From Allomyces macrogynus ATCC 38327 (Eukaryota > Blastocladiomycota > Blastocladiomycetes > Blastocladiales > Blastocladiaceae), in the NCBI GenBank assembly GCA_000151295.1, contig GG745340.1, forward strand, positions 974,149 to 994,727: a stretch of 20,579 nt of DNA, given 5' to 3'. Under the pieces are notes generated by a model that saw only the letters and a program-made list of their open reading frames with translations, ran no database searches and was not told the DNA's origin. Position numbers and translations under genes: made by a program. Positions within the stretch are counted from its first letter, which is position 1, and each line of letters begins with the position of its first letter. Positions 9,099 to 18,200 of the stretch are shown here, one piece after another.

Positions 9099-9499
9099 AC
9101 GCGCTATTTAGCTTCACCAGCTTCACTTGGCTTGGCAACGAACCGCAATGGTGGCAAGACCGCAGAAACGAACCGCATTCCATTCTGGCTGACCTGCAGG
9201 CTGTGTGTGGTGCGCTCTCCTCTGGTTGCACGTTTTTTCGAGCTTGTGACATGAACAAAACCACGTTTACGATGCAGGACGTGGCACAGGTTGTGGCGCT
9301 GATGGTGCCAGTCATCAGTGGCAGCCGACATCGATTTGTATCATTTCCCATTGGGCTTGCTGCTGGCGTGATGAGCATCATTGCCCCACAAACGGAAGTG
9401 CGTGCAGTCGACTGTCGTATCAGCAGGAACAACCGCAGCATTGATAGTGGGAGCAACAACGATGGTGCCGTTGGTGCCGGATGCAGGAACATTTTGACG
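9099..9499. other. No supported gene
   Basis: Plus-strand frames here are stop-free for up to 187 codons, but the later part is only the antisense of the AMP-binding relic and no domain is recognisable. On the minus strand, this is where the C-terminal end of AMP-binding copy B should lie, and it has lost recognisable similarity beyond LPKHLT. Confidence 0.4.
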
Positions 9500-9960
9500 C
9501 TTCCACAGTCCGTCAGGTGCTTGGGCAGCGCCAAATCCTGCGCAACCGCGTCGGTGATGATTTTGAGTGCCTGCTGCGCGACCAGGTCGGTGAGTATCGT
9601 TTGGATCACGACACGACCGCTGCACATGGCAGTTGCTGCTCATCGATGATGGGGGCGGGAACGACGACTACATCGAGAACGTTGTGGATTTTGAGGATCC
9701 CGGCCTCGATTTCGGTGGGCGGGACCTGGACGGGTGCGTGTCCAGTGCGCCTGATCTTCTTCACCAGAAAACAACTGTCGAATAATCGTACCTGGTTCCC
9801 GCTCACGCTTAGCATTTCCTTGCCCTTGGTCCAAAATCGTCAGTCACTGATCCGCATCCACGACAACGCCCGTGCGGACCCCCAGTGTGGTCAGCGTGGC
9901 GACCAACTGTTCAAGCATTTTGATGTGTTCATGCTCGCGCTCCTTGACAGCATGCCATGC
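9500..9960 (-). pseudogene. AMP-binding (acyl-CoA synthetase-like) gene relic, copy B
   Basis: A shorter, more decayed relative of copy A. In order on the minus strand: VRTGVVVDADQ, a stop, then LTILDQ (A7-A8 region; compare HADGCLEIVDR in copy A). A frame shift leads to KEMLSVSGNQ, then a GT-AG intron at 9791-9726 in the same place as in copy A. VPPTEIEAGI and VVVVPAPIIDEQQLPCAAVV follow, ended by TGA at 9608-9606. After a one-base shift the frame resumes as LTDLVAQQALKIITDAVAQD and LALPKHLT. The A10 catalytic lysine segment is not recognisable. Conservation of the intron position and of mostly synonymous differences in the PAPIIDEQQLPCAAVV segment shows that both copies descend from a functional gene. 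Confidence 0.78.
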
Positions 9961-10092
9961 GTGTATTTATCCCTACACTCCATCGCATTTGAGCACCTCG
10001 TCGCAGTGCCACGTCCCTATCAAGGCCGTACTGACGTTGCATGGCTGCTGCTGACTTGACGCAAATTGAATCGTGCGAACCGCCAAAACAAA

Positions 10093-10379
10093 TTACTCTG
10101 TCTTCCCCTCGTGGTCAAATACTTGCTTGCCTTTGACCCAGAGCCAAAGAAATGCAGGGAAGACCACGAAAATGACGAGGCTAATGCCGATGAGCGTCTT
10201 GCGGTTTTTGGAGGGGCGTTGCGACAGAGGGGCTGGCAGCAGACCCGTTGTCGTGTCGTTTTGCTCGCTACCACGACTCGAACTTGTTGGGACCATCGTC
10301 GTGTCGTGGCTGGTGTATTTCGATCGGGGCGAGAGGAAAGTGAACCGCTGTCGGGAATCTGGTGGAAGCCGGTTGTCAT
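10093..10379 (-). CDS. Small tail-anchored ORF, copy 2
   Basis: The frame 10296-10093 encodes 67 residues, closely related to the 66-residue ORF at 8856-8656. It has TTTGLLPAPLSQRPSKNRK, then a hydrophobic helix beginning TLIGISLVIFVVFPAFLWLW, then VKGKQVF and an acidic end. As in copy 1, an upstream ATG (10379) starts a short stretch, MTTGFHQIPDSG, in a different frame, and I see no intron that joins the two cleanly. It lies upstream of AMP-binding relic B, just as copy 1 lies upstream of relic A. Function unknown. Confidence 0.48.
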
Positions 10380-11342
10380 GTCAGATCCTCTGCCATCTTG
10401 AATTGAAATTGCATTGACATCCAAGTGATCCGTACTTCACTCGGCCTCTCTTGAATCGCGACGCAAGCGATGGAGAGACTGAAAGCGCGCTGAGGAGAGA
10501 GAACCAGTGAAGCGTTTCCTTGGCAACGATGCAGGCCCCCGAGTGCACTCAACGCATCGCCCCGACCAGGCGGCAAACCGCATGCCGATGTGACCGCAGA
10601 CTGTTTACCGTTCTTGGCGCAGGCACTAACCACGTCTTCCATGCTGGCTGACCCTTCAGCCCGCCAGGCTGACTCACCTTGCCCTGACTAGGCCTGCAGA
10701 GGGATTTTTCTTTCGAGATATCGACCTGGGCGAAGCACGTGGTGCCGGAGATGAAAATCATGGCATGGAAAGGGTTTTGTCACGTCGCGCTTGGCGCCCG
10801 TCAATGGGACAGGCGAATGAAGCAGACAGGTCGAGAATTGGCGCGTAATTCCGGTGCGCGCCATTGGTTGTTGTGGACTTGTTGCCGTGGATCATCGCAG
10901 TCGTGCTGCAATCGGTTTTTCTCGTCGTTCCCGTCAACAATTTGGCTGTTCCTGAGTGGGACTTGGGCGTGGAAGAGGGACGGGGTTAATTTGTTTTGGA
11001 CGGCGGTGCAGTGGAACGCTCCATCAAGTGAACGGCGCATCCAAACCAAGAGGAATGTTGTGCGGACAAGTGACATGATGGGCGAACAGATCACATTCGA
11101 TACGTTCAGACCAACGCGGCATGAATTTCCATGATCCATCATCCTCATCTCCACCTGGTACGACAAAAAAAACCAAGCGGCGGCAGCGTTTTGTCGGACT
11201 CAGTAACCACCAAGCGAACCAACCCCGACAGCACAAACACAAAAACAGCGACTACCTAACTACGAGCGGCTCCACCGGCGACCTCCACCTCGACAGCGCG
11301 CGCCTTTGCGACCTCCTCCCTTCTCCACCCACCAGATCCCGC
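10380..11342. other. Intergenic, no supported gene
   Basis: Roughly 960 bp between the tail-anchored ORF and the 3' end of RPB1. The last part is 3' untranslated or flanking sequence of RPB1, and 11160-11270 is relatively AC-rich. Frames of 60-131 codons occur on both strands but contain no domain, no good intron structure and no consistent hydrophobic pattern. A minus-strand cagggcaag/gtgagt near 10670 is a good splice-donor match, but it follows no recognisable exon. Confidence 0.45.
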
Positions 11343-14300
11343 TCACCGCTGCCCGTTCGGCGGCTGCCCATTGGGCGACGCGCCAGTCCCGTACGAGAAC
11401 GGCGTGTACGCGCCCGACCCGAGCGGGCCATTGGGCGTGGCCAGAGTCGCGCCGTTGCCAAACACGGGCGTCGGCACCGTGTAGGCAGGCGACGTTGGGC
11501 TGTAGGACGGCGACGTTGGCGAGTAGGCCGGGGACGTGGGCGAATAGCTCGGGCTCGTTGGCGAGTAACTGGGCGAGGCCCCGCCCATGGGCTGCGTCGG
11601 CGAGTAGCTGGGCGTGCCCGCAGCACCAAATCCGACGCCCGTCGGCGAGTAACTGGGGCTCGTCGGGCTGTAGGACGGCGATGTGGGCGAATACGAGGGA
11701 CTCGTCGGCGAATAGGACGGGCTGGTCGGGCTGTAGGATGGGCTTGTCGGCGAGTAGCTGGGCGACGTCGGGCTGTACGACGGGCTCGTGGGCGAGTAAG
11801 AGGGACTCGTCGGCGAATACGAAGGGCTCGTGGGGCTGTACGAGGGACTCGTGGGGCTGTAGCTCGGACTCGTCGGCGAATACGACGGCGACGTGGGCGA
11901 ATAGCTTGGGCTCGTTGGCGAGTAAGAGGGGCTCGTCGGGCTGTACGACGGGCTCGTCGGCGAGTAAGATGGGCTCGTCGGTGAGTAGCTCGGACTCGTC
12001 GGCGAATACGACGGGCTCGTAGGACTGTACGATGGCGACGTCGGGCTGTAGGAAGGCGACGTTGGCGAATACGACGGGCTCGTGGGGCTGTACGACGGGC
12101 TGGTGGGCGAGTAGGACGGCGACGTCGGGTTGTACGACGGACTGGCCAGCGAATACGATGGGCTCATGGGCGAGTATGACGGCGACATGGGCTTGTAGCT
12201 CGGGCTCGCCGGCGCATATGACGGGCTGGTCGGCGAGTAAGTTGGCGACGGAGGCACAAACGACGGCGACATGGGCATGTAACCCGGGCTCTTGGGCGAG
12301 TAGGCGCCGCCGGGGCTGACGCCACCCGAGGCCGGTGCGGGCGTCCACCCGCCCGCCTCCTTGCGCATCGGAGAGAACGATCCGGGCCCACCAAACGCGC
12401 TCATCATGTAGGACGGCGACCCAGGGCGGCCGGGCGACGCGGACCCACCGAGGTAGGGCGTGGCCGACGCCGCGGCCGACGAGACCGTGTACCCACCGGC
12501 CCAGTCGGCGGGCATGTTGCGGCGCAGCATGTCCTGGTTGAGCAGCACTTCAAACGCGCCTGTGCCGAGCGGCGCGACTTGGCCGAGAATGATGTTTTCT
12601 GCGACGCCCGTGCAGTCGTCGAGCGACCCGACGCCCGCCGCGTCCACGAGAATCTCGACCGTCTCCTCAAACGAACAGCGCATAAGCGCCGACGCCTCAG
12701 TGCGGTTGATGCCGTGGCGCGTAATCGACATGAGGTGGCCGCGCGACGTCATGACGTCGACGAGCATGGCCATGTGGCGGTAGTTGACGTACGAACCGTC
12801 GCGCTCAATGACGTTGCGCAGTTCCTTGAGTACAGCGGCACGCGCAGCCTCGATGCCGAGCACGTCGAGAATCTCCGTGCAGTTGTTCGAGTAGGTCGTG
12901 TCGGGTCGCACGTCCGGGTGCGCCATGACCTCCTTGAGGTTGGTGCCGTCGGTCTCGAGAATCCACTCTTCCGTGTCAAAGTACTCGCCGGCCGAGTTCA
13001 GTTTGCGCATCTTCTGCTGGTTCATGTAGACGCGATGAATGCCTGGAATGCCGCGCAGCCCGACCTTGTCAAGCATGACCTCCTCAATGTTGCGCAGCAC
13101 CATCTCGTCCGACTCCTCTTCCTCGTCGGTCGACTTTTGCGCGCCGTTGATGATGCGGCACCGCACGACCGGGTGCGACAGATCGGGCGACGCAATCACC
13201 TCGAGCCCGGCCGCGTTGCCCACCTTGAAGTGGCTCGAAATCACTTGGCCGACCTGCTGCGCGTCGAGACCCTTGTCGACGAGCACACCAAAGTTGAGTG
13301 TGAGACGCAGCACCCACGGACTGAGCGACTGCTCCGGCGCGATCGTGTCCATTTCGAGCAGGTAGTGCGACTCGACCATTTCCTTGTCCTCGTCGAGCAC
13401 CGTCGACCGCGGATCCGGGTCGTAGAAAATCTCGGTGCGCAGCGTGGCCTTGCGCAGCGACGCATACTCGAGTTCCGACTGCACGCGCTTGGCCTCTTCA
13501 ATGTTCTCGGCAATCTCCGGGTTCAGGTAGACGGTGAGCGACGGCGTCTTGATGTTGACGGCTACGTTGATGATTTCCTTGAGACGCGGCACACCGAGCG
13601 TCACGTTCTTGGACGAGACACCGGCGAAATGGAACGTGTTGAGCGTCATTTGCGTCGCCGGCTCGCCAATCGACTGCGCCGCGATAATGCCGACCATTTC
13701 GCCGGCGTGCACGAGCGACTGCGCAAACCGCGTCGCAATCTCGCCAAGCACGTAATCGAACGCGCGCTTGTCGAGCCGGAACTCTTCAATGACACGCTTG
13801 GTTGCGAGCGTCGACCGCACGAGAATCTGCGACAGCAGCGTCGCATTGCGCTGCGCCTCGACCGAGATCTTGTCGGTGCCCGGAATGACCATGAGCTTGT
13901 CGCACAGCTTGCGCACTTCGCTGACGACGTATTCGGGATGCAAGTTGGACGGCTTGGTCTTGTCGATCTTGAACAAGTTCTGCGCGTTCCAAATAATGCG
14001 CTGGATGTTGCCCGGCAGCGGCCACCGCGCGTCGCCGCGCGGGAAAATGTGCCGCAGCCGCTCGCGGTCCTCTTCGAGCTGCCGGTACTCTTGGTCGAGC
14101 AGTTGCTGCACTTCGATCGACTGCATTTCCTGCTGGATACCAAACTCGACCGACCCGGGCTTGAGCCCCTTCTTGCCCTCCGGGTCCGTCAGGTCGATGC
14201 GGTACCGCCGCTCGAACCGGTGGTTGTTCATGCGCAGCGGCTCGAGAATCTGCGCCTCCACGCGCGTGCCGTCCATGCCGTCCTCGCCATAGGCAAATTG

Positions 14301-17300
14301 GATGATGTGGCCCTGCGCGTTGCGCACCGTGCCGTCGTACTTGACCATGATGTCCTCGAGCGCCTTGATGAGACGGCGCTGGATGTAGCCCGTTTCGGCG
14401 GTCTATAGTAAATGACAAGCGAGAACAAGTCAGCTTTCGAGCGTTAGCCAAACAAGGAAGAACCGTGCGCACGACAAACTGAAGCCTTACCTTGACGGCC
14501 GTGTCAATCAACCCTTCACGCCCACCCATGGCGTGGAAAAAGAACTCTTGCGGCGACAGGCCACGCAGGTAACTGTTTTCGACGAACCCGCGCGACTCGG
14601 GCGAGTAATCGTCCTTGACAAAGTGCGGCAGCGACCGGTACTGGAACCCAAACGGAATGCGCTTGCCCTCGACGTTCTGCTGCCCGACACACGCCGACAT
14701 TTGCGAAATGTTGATGTTCGACCCCTTCGACCCGGACACGACCATTTGCTTGACATTGTTCGAGACCTTGAACGACTTGGCCGCCGCCGACCCGGCCTTG
14801 TTCACGGCCTCGTTGAGCGCGCGGTTAACTTGCGCCTCAAACGTCTCGCGCAACGTCATGCCCGTCATGGCCTTGAGCTGCCCGCGCTGCGCCGTGTGAA
14901 TCGTCTGCTTGACCGTGTCACGCGCCGAGGCAATGATCTTGTTGATTTGCGCCATGGTCGCGTCGTCGGCGATCGTGTCGCCGATACCAATCGAGAACCC
15001 GTTGTGCAGCAGCCAGTAGTTGACAATCGTCTGGCATCCGTTGAGCAGCGCCTTGGCCGCCTCGGGCCCGTGCTCCATCCACGACACGTGCACGAGCCCA
15101 CCGGCCGCGGCGCCGACTGTCTTCTTGCACACGATGCCGGCCAACAGCTCGCCGTCCTCGACAATCACGCGCGTGTCGCCCGGCGAGATATCGGTCGACT
15201 CGTCGTCTGGGTGCGTCGAGTGGTGCGTGATGCAGTTGACCTTCGGGATCACGAGCGACAGGATCTGCTTGCCGGTCCAGAGCGGCTTGGGCTTCATGAT
15301 CGCGGGCGGCGGCACGTTCCCGTCCCAGTTGGGCACCCACATGAGCAGGTTCATGACCATGTTCTTGTCCATGAACGTGTCGCGGCGCGTGAACTTGGTG
15401 ATGCCGCACAGCGTATCCTGCACGATCCCCATGACAGGCTTGTTCGACTGCGGCGAGATGATTTGCAGCGGGACCATGCACAGCTGCTGAATCTCGGCTT
15501 TCGCCTCGAGCGACTGCGGCACGTGCATGTTCATTTCGTCGCCATCGAAATCGGCGTTGTAGGGCGACGTCACCGACAGGTTGAGCCGGAACGTCGAGTA
15601 GGGCATGACCTTGACCTTGTGCCCCATCATCGACATCTTGTGCAGCGACGGCTGCCGGTTGAAGATGATCACGTCGCCGTCGTTGAGGTGCCGCTCCACG
15701 ATCCACCCGTACTGCAGGCCCAAGTTACCCTTGGCGCCAATGAACCGTAAGTCGACGCGATCGCCGTTATCGCGAATCACGTATTTCGCGCCCGGGTGCT
15801 GTGTCGGGCCATTGTGCACGAGCTCCTGCAGCTTGTTGATGTTATAGGGCGTGACAATTTCCGGGTAGGTCAAGTTGCGCGCAATCGACCGCGGCACACC
15901 GACTTGGTCAATCGACAGGTTCGGGTCGCCCGTGATGACAGTACGTGCCGAGAAGTCGACGCGCTTGCCCATCAGGTTCCCGCGCAGTCGCCCTTCCTTC
16001 CCCTTGAGCCGCGACCGAATTGCCTTGATCGGGCGGCCCGACCGCTGCATGGCGCGCGGCATGCCCGAAATCTCATTATCGACAAATGTGGCCACGTGGA
16101 ACTGCAGCAGGTCCTCGTGGTCCTTGATGCGGTGGCCCGGCACGCCGTCGGCCTCGGCCTTTTGCAGGAACGCATTGGCCTTGATGATGTCGCACAGCTT
16201 GAACGTCAAGTCGTCTTCGCCGCGCGACGTGCCGTCGACGAGAATCGAGGGGCGCACGGGCGGCGGAGGCACGGGGAACACGGTCAAGATCATCCACTCG
16301 GGCCGCGCAAAGACCGGGTCGAGACCCATGGCCTCGCAGTCCTCGTCGGAGATCTTCTTGAGAATCTGCAGCACCTGCGACGGCGACAGCTCCTGCTTGC
16401 CCTCCTGCTTGCCGTCCTACAACAGATCGAGCGGGGAATGCGTCAGAAATGGATCCAAGACGTGGGGTCAAGCGACCCAACGGCCAGCAACATAAGTGAC
16501 CGTACCTCGCTGTTGCTGTTGGCCTGCTTGAACTGCACGTAGAGCGTCAAGTTCTTCTTGCGGATCGCCGGCTGCTTCTCGCCGCACCCGGCGGCCTGAA
16601 TGTACCCGGGGGGCAAATCCGGGTCCTCGCCCTCCTTGGGTTCGTCGGCGGCCTTGCACTCGGTGCGCGTCTTGCACAGCTTGTGCACTTCCTTGAACCG
16701 GCGATTGCGGTCCTTGATGCGGCGCGCCTTCTGGAAGAGCGGGTTGTTGGGGTCGACGAGCAGCTTGGAGCAGTGGAAGCACACGCATTCAAGCACTTTC
16801 TTGACGCGCGGCAGGAACGAGACGTGGTAGACGGGTCGCGCGAGTTCAATGTGCCCGAAATGGCCCGGGCACTCAGTCATGTTGCCCTGGCACGTCTCGC
16901 ACTTGAAGTGCCGGTCGATCGTGCCGAGCCGCGGGTCGTTGACACCGCCGGACTTGGGCCGGTCTTTGCCCTCCTCCATTGTCTCGGGGTAGATGATGTT
17001 CGCGACCGACATGTTTTTCTGGAGGGAGAGGGCGAGGCGCAGCGGGATAAAGAGAGCAACACGGTCAGCAATCGCCAACTGGATATGGATTCTCTGCCGG
17101 CAGGGTCGGAGGGACGGCGGTGGTGGTGGTCGGCGGTGCGTCCAGTGCGAGGTCGGTCGTTGCGGTTGGCCGCTTGCCCGCCGCCCGACGGTGCTTTCCC
17201 ATGTGCGACATCTCGCAAGATGTGCGCTCGCCAAAATGTGGCACGGTGGAGTGATCAGGTCGTGCTCGAGCGATTGGTTTGGTACTCGCTCTCTGTGCGA

Positions 17301-17525
17301 GTCGACCGCGTCATGGCTGGGCCTGAGCGCCTGGCCGACCTTGACCACATCGCGGCCCTGCCGCGTCCCCTCCCGCCTTCGCCCCACATCGGGCGACAGC
17401 GATTGCCGGTAAAAGATAAAGCCACGTACGATCTCGTCGGGCGACAAGAGGCCAAACTGCACCGACTTGACCGTGCGCAACGGACACGCCGACGGCGAGA
17501 AGCCGTGCGTGAGCGCGGTGGCCAT
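11343..17525 (-). CDS. RPB1: RNA polymerase II largest subunit RPB1, four exons
   Basis: Exons: 17525-17430, 17018-16506, 16416-14491 and 14402-11343; introns are 411, 89 and 88 bp, all GT-AG, for a product of about 1,864 residues. RPB1 forms the catalytic core of Pol II in the nucleus. Exon 1 ends [12 protein letters not shown] and joins [17 protein letters not shown], the expected family junction. Exon 2 has the clamp zinc-binding cysteines ([17 protein letters not shown] and CVCFHC). Exon 3 has [21 protein letters not shown] and the metal-A loop [16 protein letters not shown]. Exon 4 has [18 protein letters not shown] and the trigger-loop region [17 protein letters not shown], then the CTD. 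The protein is complete with no frame breaks. The start is the Met directly before the conserved N-terminal block. The gene is divergent from the USP8/AMSH-domain gene. Confidence 0.99.
11481..12281 (-). repeat. RPB1 C-terminal domain heptads
   Basis: Tandem heptads that are phosphorylated during the transcription cycle. There are seven proximal units, mostly degenerate ([28 protein letters not shown] and others), then YNPTSPS. Twenty-two consecutive consensus YSPTSPS units follow. The array is then broken by [15 protein letters not shown] and [13 protein letters not shown], and closed by four units alternating YSPTSPS and YSPTSPA. Codons vary between units, so the repeat is kept by protein selection and is not a DNA satellite. 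The protein ends in a Gly/Pro/Asn-rich tip and lacks the acidic tip of the mammalian CTD. Confidence 0.97.
17019..17429 (-). other. RPB1 intron 1 (411 bp, stop-free in frame)
   Basis: The donor gtacgtgg directly follows the codon for the Ile of SPDEI, and the acceptor is the pyrimidine-rich ctctccctccag before KNMSV. It is four to five times longer than the other two introns of this gene. Its length is a multiple of three and it contains no stop in the RPB1 frame. The inserted 137 codons match nothing known in RPB1, so it is called an intron. Confidence 0.9.
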
Positions 17526-18200
17526 GGCGAGCGGAAGACGGTGTGTTTGCGGGCGGTTGCGGGAAGTGTACGACGAGCGTGCGACGGATCGACGACTCGC
17601 GCTCCGTGGACGAGGAGAACGAACACGACTGACGACGGTGGCCGCCGTTTGACCGTTGGCGGAAACGACATGGAAAACCTGGCAAGGCAGGAAAGGAAGT
17701 GGTGCGCGAGCGACACGTGGATCGCACGCGCTGAGGGGCGTGGCTCTGACTTGGCCAGAGTGGCTTGCCCATTGGCAGAGAATGAGCGGCAAATGACGGT
17801 GAAAATGACGCTGATGACATGCAGAATAGCGTGCACGTTTGGGCGGGCACGGCGTCCCGCGACCTGGCTTGGCCGTTCAACGCCAACGAGCCGCGCGCGC
17901 TTCGACACCGTCGCACTCGACAAGCTCCTCCACCGCGTTATCGTTCTTGCTCTCCACCTCGTACTCTTTGCCGCGACAACAGCGCGCCCAGATTGGACCC
18001 GCGCGCACGCTGGCCCGGGGCCGCACCCTGCGCCCGAATCTGTCGCCGCTCACGCCGCACCATCATCATCAACTTCGCGACTGTAAAATTGGCCACGACA
18101 CGCTCGAGCTCCCCAGCAACCTGCCCCACACGCGTGCCGCCATCCGTGTGCTCTGCCGTGCCGCCCATCTCCGTGACCGCGTCCACGGAAAGCTGCAACC
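17526..18200. promoter_or_regulatory. Divergent promoter region, RPB1 / USP8-AMSH-domain gene
   Basis: These 675 bp lie between two opposed start codons and must carry both promoters. ATTGG pentamers (CCAAT on the RPB1 strand) occur at 17771, 17992 and 18088, that is 246, 467 and 563 bp upstream of the RPB1 ATG. Pentamers arise by chance, so this is weak. No TATA box is evident. Long stop-free frames here reflect high GC content; none has recognisable content. Confidence 0.55.

Noticed and set aside
9086..9649. 187-codon plus-strand ORF downstream of the CCAAT/TATA cluster
   Set aside because: Its second half is antisense to AMP-binding relic B, its first codon is not an ATG, and no domain is visible.
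9830..9960. Segment reading EHEHIKMLEQLVATL, which looked like a ferritin- or COQ7-type helix
   Set aside because: The following residues VRTGVVVDADQ and LTILDQ line up with the A7-A8 region of the AMP-binding copy at 7533-7915, and a stop lies just upstream, so it is part of relic B.
10549..10761. Minus-strand ORF starting MIFISGTT, resembling the A3 P-loop of AMP-binding enzymes
   Set aside because: Only five residues match, the following Gly-x-Pro-Lys is absent, and no other enzyme segment is nearby.
11481..12281. Array of 21-bp repeats as satellite DNA or CRISPR
   Set aside because: It encodes the RPB1 CTD in frame with variable codons; there are no spacers or conserved DNA repeat units.
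12579..14408. 609-codon plus-strand ORF, with 14533-15750 (405 codons), antisense to RPB1
   Set aside because: Sequences are the reverse-frame image of conserved RPB1 exons (Arg/Val/His/Leu-rich) and carry no family motif.
16683..18086. 467-codon plus-strand ORF across RPB1 exon 2, intron 1 and the divergent promoter
   Set aside because: It overlaps conserved RPB1 coding sequence in antisense and shows no recognisable content.
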